Source: a bacterium
GTDB taxonomy: Bacteria > Pseudomonadota > Alphaproteobacteria > Rhizobiales > Aestuariivirgaceae
Length of the DNA stretch: 64,000 nt
NCBI GenBank assembly: GCA_022842165.1
Contig: JALHQC010000002.1
Coordinates: forward strand, 62,001-126,000
Reading direction: 5' to 3'
The translations under genes were made by a program, and so were the position numbers. The notes beneath the pieces are model-generated. The model had not been told where the DNA came from and made no database searches. It saw only the letters and a list, made by a program, of their open reading frames with translations. The stretch's first letter is position 1, and every line of letters starts with the position of its first letter. Positions 15,672-25,721 of this stretch are shown in pieces.

Positions 15672-18600
15672 TCAGTTCACACGGTCGCCGATATCGGGCG
15701 TGCGGCGCTTCCGCTTCCTGCGGCGGGGGGCCGGGCGCGGCGGTTCGCCGTCGCCTTCCGCGGGCTGAACGGAAGGGTCATCCGGAATGGAGCCCTCCTC
15801 ATCCTGCAGGGTTTCGGCCTCCTCCGGCGCTGCTTCGGGAGCGGTGCCCGGCTCGTCCTCCCTGGCAGCCACCACGTCTTCCGCCGGCCGCGACCTCGCA
15901 AAATGCGGCCGCATCCGCACCGGCGGCGGCGGCACCGGAGCCACTGCGGGTTTGGGCTTTGCGGCGGCGCGGGCTTCCTCGATATCCTCGGCCGTGACCT
16001 TGCGCACTTTCGGCGCGGGAGGCGGATCCTTCAGGGCACGCTCCCACAGCCAGGTGATGGCGGTGCGGCCAGAGGAGGACGCATAGGGCAGTCCTGCCAG
16101 CGCATCGTTCACCTGCTTTGCCGTCATCGGCTTGCCGATGAAGAAGCCTTGGCCATAATCGCAGTCGAGTTCGCCCAGCCTGTCCACCTGGTCCTGGTTC
16201 TCGATCCCCTCGGCAACGATCGCCAGGCCCAGGGCATGGGCCATGGCGATGATCGAATCGAGAATGATCACGGCGCGCTGGTCCTGCGCGTCGGCGGCAA
16301 TGAAGCTGCGGTCGACCTTCAGGGTGTCGAAGGGGAGCTTCCGCAGGCTCGAGAGCGAGGAATAGCCGGTGCCGAAATCGTCGCAGCCGATGCCGACGCC
16401 CAGTTCGCGGAAGCGTTCGAGAATCTGGGCGGCGCGCTCGGGATATTGCATGACGAGCGATTCCGTCACCTCGACCTTGAAGCTGCCGCGGGCCAGGCCT
16501 TCGCGGTGCAGCACCTGTTTCACGTCGTCGAGGAGGCTCGGTTCGATCAGTTGCGAGGAGGATATGTTGACGGCGACGAAGACGGGCTCTGCCGGGCGGT
16601 AGGCACGCTGCCAGATGCCGAGCTGGCGGCCGGCCTCGTTCAAGACGGCGCGGCCGATGTCGCGGATCATGCCGGTTTCTTCGGCGAGACCGATGAAGCT
16701 TTCCGGCGCCAGCAGGCCGAGCGATGGGTGGCGCCAGCGCACCAGCGCCTCGAAGCCCGCGAGGTGCATGTCGGCCAGGCGGGCGATGGGCTGGTAATGG
16801 ACTTCGATTTCGTTCCTCTCGATCGCCCGGCGGAGTTCGGATTCGAGCACCACCAGTTCGGCGCGCTCGTCCTGCATCGAGGGGACGAAGAGTTCGACCA
16901 TCTGGGAGCCGCGGCGCTTGGCCTCGTAGAGGGCGACGGCGGCGTCCTTCATCAGCTGCTCGGCACTGAGGCCCGGCTCGCGCAGGTGGGCGATGCCGAT
17001 CGAGGTGGTGAGGAAAAATTCCTGGTCGTCGAGCTTGATCGGCCGCGCCACGGCCTTGACGAGAATTTCGGCGAAGCGGCCGACGTCCCGCTCGTCGGGC
17101 ACTTCGTGATAGAGGATCGCGAACTTGTCGCCCGGCATGCGCGCGATCGAATCCGCCGGACCGACCTCGGCCTTGAGCCTGCGGCCGATGACGGCGAGAA
17201 GCGCGTCTCCGGCCTCGTGGCCCATCGCATCGTTCACCATCTTGAAGCGGTCGAGATCGATGAGCAGAACGAAGAGCCCGGTGGGGCCATCGTCCGCGGC
17301 CTCCACCGCGCGGGCCAGACGGTCGATGAACAATGCCCGGTTGGGAAGGCCCGTCACCACATCGTAGACCGCGTCCTGCAGCAGGCGTTCCTCGGCGATC
17401 TTGGCGCTGGTCACATCGTTCAGCGTGCCGATCAGGCGCACCGCGCGCTGGCCATGGCCGGTGATGGCGCGGGCGCGCAACTGGAACCAGCGATAGCTGC
17501 CGTCGCCATGGCGAAGGCGGAAGTCCTTCTCGACCGGGGTGCGCCCGTCATAGCTTGCGTCCTCGATGGCGGCGAGATAGGCGGTGCGGTCGGCAGGATG
17601 CATGAGTTCGAGAAAGGCCTCGGCGCCGGCCTCGGCAAAGATACCGGGCGGCAGAACGAGGGCGCGCTCGATCTCCTCGCTGACGTGGAGCTCGCCCTCT
17701 TCGGGCTGCCAGTCCCAGACGTATGACCTTGCGCCCGCCAGCGCCAGGGCATGGCGCCCGGCCTCGCGGAAGAAGTGGCGCGAGAGATAGCCCTGGCTGA
17801 AGGCGAAATGCGCCAGCGTGAAGCCCAGCACCACCAGCACGGCGCAGAGACCCGCCAGCAGCATGGCCGACAGCGTGGCGCTGCCTTCCTCCGAAAGCGC
17901 CGCCACCATGGCAACGAAGGCCCACAGCAGGATCATGCTCCAGGAGACCAGCGCGGTTTCGGCCTTGACCTCGCCCTTCCGCCACAGCGCGAAGATCAGC
18001 AGGAAGCCGCCCAAGGCGGTTGCCGCGAAGAGGCTGCGGGCAATCGCGGTTGCGAGCGCGGGTTCGGCAAAGCCATAGATCGGGATCGCGAAGGCGAGGC
18101 CGCCGAGCACCAGGAGCAGGTTGCCCGCCAGACGCGACAGGCGCTGCAGTTCAGACAGCGTCGCCAGCAGCATGACGAGGAAGGCCGCCATGGCGCCCTC
18201 GATCAGCGCGCGCGCGGTCTGGATGGTGAGCGCCTGGAGGGAGGCCGCCGTCAGCAGCGATTGCAGATGGCCTGCCTCGAACATCATGAAGGCGACGCTC
18301 GAGACCGCGAAGCCGCCGGCAACCGGAAACACGGCGCGCGCGCGGAAGCCATAGAGCGCGAACAGCGCCACCGCCAGAAGCATCGAAACGCCGAGCAGCG
18401 CGCCCCGGAAGAAGGACATGTAATCCTTCTTCGTGTCATAGGCCTCGCGGTGCCACATGGTGATCGGCGGGCTGACGGCTTCGGTGAGTTCGAAAGCGAT
18501 CGCGGCAGTGGCGCCGGGCGCCACGGTGAAGGCGTAGGCGCTTTCGCCCAGCACCTGCAGAGGTTCGATCTCGACGCCGCCAGCCGAGGTCAGGCTGAAG

Positions 18601-19019
18601 ATGCGGCTGCCGGCGCGGCGGATGGGAAAAAATCCCGAGCCGGCAAATCCCTGATGGGGGATGGTGATGATCAGTTCGCGCGGTTCGGCGGAAGAATTCC
18701 TGAAACCCGCGGCAACCCAGTTGTGACGAGGGCCCGGGCCCTGCGCATTCAATTCCATGAAGGTGCGCACCGACGAATGCGCGTCGGGCCGCTCGATGTT
18801 GATGGTGCGCTGCTCGGTCTGGAGGCCCGCGAGATAGGGTTCGAGATCGAGCTGCGGCGCGCTTGCCGCGACATCGACGAGATCGATCGCATGGGCCATG
18901 CGCAACGGTATCGCGGCCGCGATCAGCAGCAGCGCGAATACGGCCGCGAAGCGCGCGATGCGCCGCATGTTGCGATGACCCCGACTCACGGGCTCAGCTA
19001 AGCTGGCTGCTGTACTCAT
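15672..19019 (-). CDS. Membrane-anchored 7TMR-DISM-like / PAS / degenerate GGDEF / EAL protein
   Basis: Multiple TMs, PAS region 'YRWFQLRARAITGHGQRAVRLIGTLNDVT', GGDEF-like 'ARMPGDKFAIL', EAL 'FEALVRWRHPSLG' and 'DDFGTGYSSLSSL'; Pro/Lys-rich C-terminal tail. Confidence 0.9.
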   Translation of the reverse strand: MSTAASLAEPVSRGHRNMRRIARFAAVFALLLIAAAIPLRMAHAIDLVDVAASAPQLDLEPYLAGLQTEQRTINIERPDAHSSVRTFMELNAQGPGPRHNWVAAGFRNSSAEPRELIITIPHQGFAGSGFFPIRRAGSRIFSLTSAGGVEIEPLQVLGESAYAFTVAPGATAAIAFELTEAVSPPITMWHREAYDTKKDYMSFFRGALLGVSMLLAVALFALYGFRARAVFPVAGGFAVSSVAFMMFEAGHLQSLLTAASLQALTIQTARALIEGAMAAFLVMLLATLSELQRLSRLAGNLLLVLGGLAFAIPIYGFAEPALATAIARSLFAATALGGFLLIFALWRKGEVKAETALVSWSMILLWAFVAMVAALSEEGSATLSAMLLAGLCAVLVVLGFTLAHFAFSQGYLSRHFFREAGRHALALAGARSYVWDWQPEEGELHVSEEIERALVLPPGIFAEAGAEAFLELMHPADRTAYLAAIEDASYDGRTPVEKDFRLRHGDGSYRWFQLRARAITGHGQRAVRLIGTLNDVTSAKIAEERLLQDAVYDVVTGLPNRALFIDRLARAVEAADDGPTGLFVLLIDLDRFKMVNDAMGHEAGDALLAVIGRRLKAEVGPADSIARMPGDKFAILYHEVPDERDVGRFAEILVKAVARPIKLDDQEFFLTTSIGIAHLREPGLSAEQLMKDAAVALYEAKRRGSQMVELFVPSMQDERAELVVLESELRRAIERNEIEVHYQPIARLADMHLAGFEALVRWRHPSLGLLAPESFIGLAEETGMIRDIGRAVLNEAGRQLGIWQRAYRPAEPVFVAVNISSSQLIEPSLLDDVKQVLHREGLARGSFKVEVTESLVMQYPERAAQILERFRELGVGIGCDDFGTGYSSLSSLRKLPFDTLKVDRSFIAADAQDQRAVIILDSIIAMAHALGLAIVAEGIENQDQVDRLGELDCDYGQGFFIGKPMTAKQVNDALAGLPYASSSGRTAITWLWERALKDPPPAPKVRKVTAEDIEEARAAAKPKPAVAPVPPPPVRMRPHFARSRPAEDVVAAREDEPGTAPEAAPEEAETLQDEEGSIPDDPSVQPAEGDGEPPRPAPRRRKRKRRTPDIGDRVN

Positions 19020-19052
19020 GGCAAGGCATGTTACATCAGGCGGTGGCGAGCG

Positions 19053-19628
19053 TCAGGCATTAAGTCGGGCGAAGAGAAGATGATCGCGCCATTCGCCGGC
19101 GATCTTGAGATAGCCCCGCGCCAGCCCTTCGGGCTCGAAACCGCTGCGCCGCAGAAGTGCAATCGAGGCATCGTTGTGCGGCAGGCAGGCGGCCTCAACG
19201 CGATGCAACGCCAGATGACGGAATGCGAAGGTGAGGATGAGCGACACCGCCGATGTCATGTAGCCGCGCCGCGCGAAGGGTGCGCCCACCCAGTAGCCGA
19301 GCGTGCCGGTCTGCGCCACGCCGCGCCTGACGTTCGACAGCGTGAGGGCCCCGACGAGGCGCTGCTCGCGCATGTCGAAAGCAAAATAGGGATAGGCGGC
19401 ATCATCGTCGATGTCGCGCCAGTATTGCCGGATGCGGCCGCGGAAAGCGCTGCGGGTCAGGTCGTTGGCGGGCCAGACCGGCTCCCAGGGTGTCAGGAAT
19501 TCGCGGCTCAGCAGGCGGAGGTTCGCCCATTGCTCGTAGTCCGCCATGTCCGGCACACGCAGCATGACCTTCTGATCCCTGAGGACCGGCGGCGGATCGG
19601 CAGCGAAGGGCGAGCGCAGGAACGACAT
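19053..19628 (-). CDS. GNAT family N-acetyltransferase (RimJ-like)
   Basis: 'GTLGYWVGAPFARRGYMTSAV', 'LHRVEAACLPHNDASIALLRRSGFEPEGLARGYLKI'. Confidence 0.92.
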   Translation of the reverse strand: MSFLRSPFAADPPPVLRDQKVMLRVPDMADYEQWANLRLLSREFLTPWEPVWPANDLTRSAFRGRIRQYWRDIDDDAAYPYFAFDMREQRLVGALTLSNVRRGVAQTGTLGYWVGAPFARRGYMTSAVSLILTFAFRHLALHRVEAACLPHNDASIALLRRSGFEPEGLARGYLKIAGEWRDHLLFARLNA

Positions 19629-19634
19629 GGCACG

Positions 19635-20894
19635 TCACGCGAAATGATGGGCAATCGAGTCGTAACTCGACAGCTGCGAAATGTGGCCCACCGCGCTGAA
19701 GCCCGGCGTCTTCGACCTGAACAGCCTTTCGGCAAGGGCGCGCACCTGTTCGGGCGTCACCGCCTCGATCTTCGTCACCAGCGTCGAGATCGCCGGCACA
19801 TGGCCGAAGGCGAGGAACTGGCGGGCGATCTGGTCGGCGCGGGACGACGCGCTTTCGAGGTTCATGACGAGGCTGGCCTTGAGCTGGGCCTTGGCGCGCG
19901 CGACTTCGGCGTCGCTCACCTCGCGCGCCACCGACATCATGATGTCGGTCGTCAGGCTCATCAGCTCGTTCGAATGCTCGGGCGATGTGGCGGCATAGAC
20001 GCCGACCTGGCCCACATCCTCGTAAGCCGAACCGAAGGAGAAGACGCTGTAGCAGAGGCCGCGCTTCTCGCGCACTTCCTGGAACAGGCGGGACGACATG
20101 CCGCCGCCCAGAATGCTGGACAAGACCTGCAGCACATAGATATCGGGATCGCGGTAGCCGGGCGCCTCGAAAGTCAGCACCAGATGCGCCTGATCGAGCG
20201 GCTTTTCCGCAGTGCAGGCGGTGGGCGCGAAGGCGGGCTGCTGGCGCTGCGGCTGCTGGCCGCTCTCGATCTTTCCGAGCTGGCGCTCGGCCTCGGCCGC
20301 GAAGGCGTGATGATCGATGTTGCCGGCGGCGGCGACGACGATGCGCGAGCCCCAGTAGTTGCGGTTGCGCCAGTCGAGAATCTGCTGGCGCGACACGGCC
20401 CCGATCAGCTCATCGGTGCCGAGAATCGAACGGCCGAGCGGATGATCGCCGAAGCTTGCGGCCTGGGCCAGATCGAAGACGAGATCGTCGGGCTGGTCGT
20501 TGGCGGCGGCGATCTCCTGCAGGATCACGTCGCGCTCGCGCTCAAGCTCTTCGTCGTCGAGTTCGGGCGAGGTGAAGATGTCGGCGAGAATGTCGAGCGC
20601 CAGCGCCCAGTCGTTCTTCAGGACGCGGGCATAGTAGGTGGTCGTCTCCATGCCGGTGGCGGCATTGATCTCGCCGCCGGCGGATTCGATTTCCTCGGCG
20701 ATCGCCCGCGCCGAACGCCGCGCCGTGCCCTTGAAGGCCATGTGCTCGAGGAAATGGGCGATGCCGTTCTCGTCCGCGCGCTCGTCGCGCGCACCGGCTT
20801 TCACCCAGATGCCCAGAGCCACCGTCTCCAGATGCGGCATGTGGTGGGTCACCACATTGATGCCGTTGGGGAGACGGGTGATCTCTACACTCAT
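19635..20894 (-). CDS. M16 family zinc metallopeptidase (mitochondrial processing peptidase-like)
   Basis: 'NGIAHFLEHMAFKGTARRS' HxxEH motif and downstream Glu. Confidence 0.95.
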   Translation of the reverse strand: MSVEITRLPNGINVVTHHMPHLETVALGIWVKAGARDERADENGIAHFLEHMAFKGTARRSARAIAEEIESAGGEINAATGMETTTYYARVLKNDWALALDILADIFTSPELDDEELERERDVILQEIAAANDQPDDLVFDLAQAASFGDHPLGRSILGTDELIGAVSRQQILDWRNRNYWGSRIVVAAAGNIDHHAFAAEAERQLGKIESGQQPQRQQPAFAPTACTAEKPLDQAHLVLTFEAPGYRDPDIYVLQVLSSILGGGMSSRLFQEVREKRGLCYSVFSFGSAYEDVGQVGVYAATSPEHSNELMSLTTDIMMSVAREVSDAEVARAKAQLKASLVMNLESASSRADQIARQFLAFGHVPAISTLVTKIEAVTPEQVRALAERLFRSKTPGFSAVGHISQLSSYDSIAHHFA

Positions 20895-20908
20895 ACTCTA
20901 CACTCTCG

Positions 20909-22300
20909 TCAGACTGACTGGCGCGCCAATATATAGTCACGCACCGTTGCGACATCATTGGGCAATACTGTGAACGTTTCCTTGGCAGCCAGCAAGTGCT
21001 GCAAGCGCGGGGGCAGCCCGGGCCGCGTACCACTGGCCTTTTCCACCGCGTCCGGGAATTTGGCGGGATGCGCGGTGGCCAGCGTCACCATGGGGCTTGA
21101 GGAGGATGCCGACTTGCGGGCCACGGCATAGCCCACCGCCGTGTGGGGATCGAGCAACTCGCCCGTCGCCGCGAGCGTATCGGCGATGACGCTGGCGGTT
21201 TCCGCTTCGTCCGTGGCGCCGGAATCGAATTCGTGGCGGATCTGGTCCAGCTCGCGGTTGCCGATCGTGAAGGCGCCGGATTGCGTCAGGCTCTGCATCA
21301 TGCGGCGGACGGCGTAAGGATCGCGGCCATGCACCTCGTAGAGCAGGCGTTCGAAATTGCTCGACACCTGGATATCCATCGACGGGCTGGTCGAGGCCCT
21401 GACGCCGCGCGTCTCGTAACGTCCGGTCTTGATCGTGCGGTCGAGAATGTCGTTGACGTTGGTGGCGATGATGAGACGGTCGATCGAAACGCCCATGCGC
21501 TTGGCGACCAGGCCTGCGAAAATGTCGCCGAAGTTTCCGGTGGGCACGCAGAAGCTGACCGCGCGGTGGGGCGCGCCGAGCGAGACGGCGGCGGTTACAT
21601 AATAAACAACCTGCGCCATGATGCGCGCCCAGTTGATGGAGTTGACGCCGGCGAGGCCCACCTGATCCCTGAACTTCAGGTCGTTGAACAGCGCCTTCAC
21701 GATGGCCTGGCAATCGTCGAAATTGCCTTCGAGCGCGATGTTGTGAACCGACTGCGAGGCGACCGTGGTCATCTGGCGGCGCTGCACGTCGCTGACCTTG
21801 CCGTGGGGATGCAGCATGAAGACCGTGGCGTGGCGGCTGTGCTGAAACGCCTCGATCGCCGCACCGCCGGTGTCGCCGCTCGTCGCGCCGACGATGGTGG
21901 CGCGGCTGCGGCGGCGCTCCAGCGCATGGTCCATCAGCCGCGAGAGCAGCTGCATGGCGATGTCCTTGAAGGCGAGCGTGGGGCCGTGGAAGAGTTCGAG
22001 CAGCCAGTGATTGTCATCGAGCTGCTGCAGGGGCGCCACCGCCGGGTGGCCAAAGCTTCCATAGGCATCGGCAATCATGCGCTTCAATTCGGCATCGGGA
22101 ATGGCGCCGCCGATGAAGGGGTGGATCACCGCGTAGGCGATCTCTTCATAGGACTTGCCCTGAAGCTGGGTGAGTTCGCGGCTGACAAGCTGCGGCCAGA
22201 TGGCTGGAACATAGAGCCCGCCATCGCGGGCAAGGCCCGTCAGCAGCACATCCTCGAAACCGAGTTCCGGAGCCTCGCCCCGGGTCGAAACGTAACGCAA
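20909..22300 (-). CDS. thrC: Threonine synthase
   Basis: 'RYVSTRGEAPELGFEDVLLTGLARDGGLYVP', 'FHGPTLAFKDIAMQ', 'GATSGDTGGAAIEAF'; probable TTG start at 22300, ATG-initiated ORF extends to 22351. Confidence 0.93.
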   Translation of the reverse strand: MRYVSTRGEAPELGFEDVLLTGLARDGGLYVPAIWPQLVSRELTQLQGKSYEEIAYAVIHPFIGGAIPDAELKRMIADAYGSFGHPAVAPLQQLDDNHWLLELFHGPTLAFKDIAMQLLSRLMDHALERRRSRATIVGATSGDTGGAAIEAFQHSRHATVFMLHPHGKVSDVQRRQMTTVASQSVHNIALEGNFDDCQAIVKALFNDLKFRDQVGLAGVNSINWARIMAQVVYYVTAAVSLGAPHRAVSFCVPTGNFGDIFAGLVAKRMGVSIDRLIIATNVNDILDRTIKTGRYETRGVRASTSPSMDIQVSSNFERLLYEVHGRDPYAVRRMMQSLTQSGAFTIGNRELDQIRHEFDSGATDEAETASVIADTLAATGELLDPHTAVGYAVARKSASSSSPMVTLATAHPAKFPDAVEKASGTRPGLPPRLQHLLAAKETFTVLPNDVATVRDYILARQSV

Positions 22301-22374
22301 CGGCTTGGCCCTCTCCCAACCTGGCGGTTCGTTTAGCGGCAGGGGGAACAAGCTTCAAGCGGTGGATTTGCCCA

Positions 22375-22866
22375 TCATGCCGCGCCGTGGCCTGCCTTGC
22401 GGTAGCTGCGCCAGCCCAAGGCGGCAAGGATCACCCCTGAAGCGAGAAAACCCATGTCCCAGTAGAGCCATTGCTCGCGCGGGACGGTTTCGTTGACGTG
22501 GTGGAGGCCCAGCAGCTGATGATTGACCAGGCCTTCCGCCAGATTGAAGATGCCAAAACCCATAAGGATGCTGCCGAGCAACAGGCCGGCGGGCCAGCGG
22601 TCATGCGGCTGGCGTGCGGCTCGCCACAGGAGGATGAGGCCAGCGAGCGTCAGAAGATAGGTGGCGGCGTGAAACAGTCCGTCGAGCAGCGTGTTGAACT
22701 CGAGATTGGCGAGGCTGTCCGGCGGATAGCCCGCGCTGCTCGCCATATGATGCCACTGCAGCATCTGGTGAAGGACGATGCCATCGAAGAAGCCGCCGAG
22801 CCCCAGGCCCAGCAGGATGCCCGCCATGAGTGGAAAGTTCCGGCCGGGTTGCGACGGCGTTGCCAT
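22375..22866 (-). CDS. DUF2243 membrane protein
   Basis: 'GLGGFFDGIVLHQMLQWHHM' hallmark and 4 TMs. Confidence 0.85.
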   Translation of the reverse strand: MATPSQPGRNFPLMAGILLGLGLGGFFDGIVLHQMLQWHHMASSAGYPPDSLANLEFNTLLDGLFHAATYLLTLAGLILLWRAARQPHDRWPAGLLLGSILMGFGIFNLAEGLVNHQLLGLHHVNETVPREQWLYWDMGFLASGVILAALGWRSYRKAGHGAA

Positions 22867-22911
22867 GCGCAGACAAAGCGTTGACCGGGCGACTTGTTCC
22901 GCGCTGCGGCT

Positions 22912-23640
22912 TCACGCCGGGGTTCTTCGCCTGAGCTCCCGAACATAGACCGCCGCGACACCGGCCAGCGTCAGCGCCAGGCCGAACCAGGTGATGGCAT
23001 AGCCCAGATGATTGTTGGCAAGGTTGGCCTTCGGCTCGGGCGGTTTCGGAAATTCCGCAGCGACGGTTCCCGGCAGCACCTGCACCACGAAGGGTACCGG
23101 CTTCAGGTCCGCCGGCAGGCCCCCGCCCGCCAGCATGGCGGGAATGTCCCACCAGTACCAGAGATTGCGCTGGGGATCGTTTTCGGGGTCGAAGAAGCCC
23201 TGCCCCCGGTCATGGGTGCGGACGACGCCAGTGATCTCCTGCTCGCCTTCGGGGCGGTCGAAGCCATCGACGAGCTGACCCGGAATGCGGCCACGGTCGA
23301 CAACGACGGCGCGGCCATCGGGCGTGACGGCGGGCGTGATGATGATCCAGCCCTGGCCGCCCTCGAAGGTCGAGATCATCTTTTTCCAGGCGTCGTTGCG
23401 GTAGGAGGCGCGGAACCTGACCTTGACGAATTCGACGTTGCGGCCTTTGGCCTGCATGGCCTCGACATCGGCCAGACTGACGGGCTCCGCCGTGGCATTG
23501 GCGCCAAGCTGGGCCAGTAGGCCTTCCTTCCATTGCAGCCGGTCGAGCTGCCAGAAGCCCAGCGTCACCAGAATGGCGATGCCCACGGCGGAGGCCAGCA
23601 GCACCGGCCAGACGCGGGGCGGGCGCTCGTGCGGCCTCAT
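22912..23640 (-). CDS. SURF1 family cytochrome oxidase biogenesis protein
   Basis: 'GFWQLDRLQWKEGLLAQL', 'GWIIITPAV...VVDRGRIP', 'NNHLGYAITWFGLALTL'; ATGA overlap with DUF983 gene. Confidence 0.93.
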   Translation of the reverse strand: MRPHERPPRVWPVLLASAVGIAILVTLGFWQLDRLQWKEGLLAQLGANATAEPVSLADVEAMQAKGRNVEFVKVRFRASYRNDAWKKMISTFEGGQGWIIITPAVTPDGRAVVVDRGRIPGQLVDGFDRPEGEQEITGVVRTHDRGQGFFDPENDPQRNLWYWWDIPAMLAGGGLPADLKPVPFVVQVLPGTVAAEFPKPPEPKANLANNHLGYAITWFGLALTLAGVAAVYVRELRRRTPA

Positions 23641-24011
23641 GGCTGGTGGCGCCCTTCGCGGGCTTCGGTCTTCCATTGCTGGTTGATGAGCATGCCCTTC
23701 ACGGGGCGCAGCAGGATCAGCGGCAGCAGGATGAGCGCGGGTATGGCAATCAGCGCATGGACCCAGAAGGGCGGGCTGTAGGCCACCTCGACACCGAGAA
23801 TGGAGCCAACGCCCACGATACAGACGAAGAGCATGACGAACCAGGCCGCGCCATCGCCGCCGTCGGCAAATTCATAGGACAGGCCGCAGCTCGAGCAGGA
23901 GGGCGCGACGGTGAGGTAGCCGTCGAACAGCTTGCCCCTGCCGCAGCGCGGGCACTTGCCGGCGATGCCCGTCTGCACCGGCGAGAGATCCTGATAATAG
24001 TTTTCCGACAT
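23637..24011 (-). CDS. DUF983 family protein
   Basis: 'GIAGKCPRCGRGKLFDGYLTVAPSCSSCGLSYEFADGGDGAAWFV'. Confidence 0.92.
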   Translation of the reverse strand: MSENYYQDLSPVQTGIAGKCPRCGRGKLFDGYLTVAPSCSSCGLSYEFADGGDGAAWFVMLFVCIVGVGSILGVEVAYSPPFWVHALIAIPALILLPLILLRPVKGMLINQQWKTEAREGRHQP

Positions 24012-24031
24012 GGCATCTCCTGAAAGGAAAA

Positions 24032-24056
24032 GGCCGCAGCGGTGTTCCCTGCGGCC
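24032..24056 (-). terminator. Terminator/attenuator hairpin between coxC and DUF983
   Basis: GGCCGCAG / CTGCGGCC followed on minus strand by TTTTCCTTT. Confidence 0.7.
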
Positions 24057-24082
24057 CTTTGGATCTTGCGCTGACTTCCGGA

Positions 24083-24934
24083 TCAATGCTCCGGAATGAC
24101 GGCCCCGGCCGAGCCCCAGATATAGATGGCGGCAAAGAGGAAGAGCCAGACCACGTCGACGAAGTGCCAGTACCAGGCGGCGGCCTCGAAGCCGAAATGC
24201 TGCTTCGGCGTGAAGTGGCCCCGGTAGGCGCGGATCAGGCACACCAGAAGGAAGATGGTGCCGATGATGACATGGAAGCCGTGGAAGCCGGTGGCCATGA
24301 AGAAGGTCGAGCCATAGATGTTGCCGCCGGCGTCGCGGCTGAAGGCGAAGGCGGCATGGCCATACTCATAGGCCTGCACGATGGTGAAGATCACGCCCAG
24401 CACGACGGTGGCGAGAAGGCCCATCTTGAGGCCCTGACGGTCGTTGTTCAGAAGTGCGTGGTGGGCCCAGGTGACGGTCGTCCCCGAGGTGAGAAGGATC
24501 AGCGTGTTGACCAGCGGCAGGTGCCATGGATCGAAGACGGCGACGCCGGTGGGCGGCCACACGCCGCCGGTGGCGGCGACGCGCGAGGCCTGGATCGCTT
24601 CGTCGGTGAACAGGCTCGCGTCAAAGAAGGCCCAGAACCAGGCGACGAAGAACATCACTTCCGAGGCGATGAACATCAGCATGCCGTAGCGCAGGTGAAG
24701 GCCCACGACCGGCGTGTGATCGCCCTGGCGGGATTCCTTGATCACGTCGCGCCACCACATGAACATGGTGTAGAGGACGCCGGCAAAGCCGATGATCATC
24801 GCGGCCGGGTTGGAACCGTGCATCCAGAGCACCGCGCCCACCGCCAGCACGAAGGCGAACACGGAGCCGACGAAGGGCCAGGGGCTGGGGTCTACGAGGT
24901 GGTAATCGTGGTTCTTTCCGTGGGCGTCAGCCAT
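24083..24934 (-). CDS. ctaE: Cytochrome c oxidase subunit III
   Basis: '[14 protein letters not shown]', '[23 protein letters not shown]', '[14 protein letters not shown]', '[14 protein letters not shown]'. Confidence 0.97.
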   Translation of the reverse strand: MADAHGKNHDYHLVDPSPWPFVGSVFAFVLAVGAVLWMHGSNPAAMIIGFAGVLYTMFMWWRDVIKESRQGDHTPVVGLHLRYGMLMFIASEVMFFVAWFWAFFDASLFTDEAIQASRVAATGGVWPPTGVAVFDPWHLPLVNTLILLTSGTTVTWAHHALLNNDRQGLKMGLLATVVLGVIFTIVQAYEYGHAAFAFSRDAGGNIYGSTFFMATGFHGFHVIIGTIFLLVCLIRAYRGHFTPKQHFGFEAAAWYWHFVDVVWLFLFAAIYIWGSAGAVIPEH

Positions 24935-24946
24935 GTCGGGTGCTCC

Positions 24947-25528
24947 TCAATTCGTAATGCTGCCGGGCGCGGCGGGCGCTTCCGACACTGTCTTTGGCTT
25001 GTCCACCGGATAAAACGTGTAGGACAAGGTGATTTCCTTGATGTTCACGGCGTCGGGATCGTCCAGCATGTCGGGATCGACGAAGAAGACGACCGGCATG
25101 TCGACGCTTTCGCCCGGCTGCAGCGTCTGCTCAGTGAAGCAGAAGCACTGGATCTTGTTGAAATAGATGCCGGCGTTGACGGGCGTCACGTTGAAAACGG
25201 CGGTGCCGGTCAGGGGCTTGTCCGATGTGTTCACGGCCCGGTAGTGCGCCATGTTCTGTTCGCCGACCTTGACCTTCATCGCAGTCTGCACGGCGTGGAA
25301 ATTCCAGCCGAGGGCGGGCGAGGTGTTGGCGTCGAAACGAACCGATACGGTTGCCTCCGTTGCCTTTTCAGGCGCTGCTTCGGCGCGCTGGGTGGTGCCG
25401 CCGAAGCCCGTGACCTGGCAGAACAGCCGGTAGAGCGGCACCGAGGCATAGGCAAGCCCCAGCATCGACAGGGCGACGCCGCCCGCCAGCAGGGCGACAC
25501 GCAGGTTGGACTTGCCGCTGGAGGCCAT
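24947..25528 (-). CDS. ctaG: Cytochrome c oxidase assembly protein CtaG/Cox11
   Basis: 'YASVPLYRLFCQVTGFGGTTQRAEAAPE', 'FNKIQCFCFTEQTLQPGESVDMPVVFFVDPD'. Confidence 0.96.
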   Translation of the reverse strand: MASSGKSNLRVALLAGGVALSMLGLAYASVPLYRLFCQVTGFGGTTQRAEAAPEKATEATVSVRFDANTSPALGWNFHAVQTAMKVKVGEQNMAHYRAVNTSDKPLTGTAVFNVTPVNAGIYFNKIQCFCFTEQTLQPGESVDMPVVFFVDPDMLDDPDAVNIKEITLSYTFYPVDKPKTVSEAPAAPGSITN

Positions 25529-25529
25529 G

Positions 25530-25721
25530 TCAGAAGCTCCTTTCGGCAATGGCGCCGCCGAGGCGCACGATGGTGGTGACGAAGAACATCGCCACGAGGC
25601 CGGCGAGGATCAGGGCCATGACCAGCGCGCGCTTCTTGCGGCGGGCCATGTCTTCGGGGCTAAAAGGCGTCTTCGTCATGGGTGTCTCAATTGCGGGAAC
25701 CTCGGTCATGGCGGCGCTCAT
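25530..25721 (-). CDS. Small CoxF-like membrane protein
   Basis: 63-aa ORF with one TM in the canonical position; ATGA overlap with ctaB. Confidence 0.75.
   Translation of the reverse strand: MSAAMTEVPAIETPMTKTPFSPEDMARRKKRALVMALILAGLVAMFFVTTIVRLGGAIAERSF

Noticed and set aside
15903-19001. Long + strand ORFs (607 aa and 416 aa) opposite the GGDEF/EAL gene
   Set aside because: Antisense GC-bias artefacts; no recognisable domain
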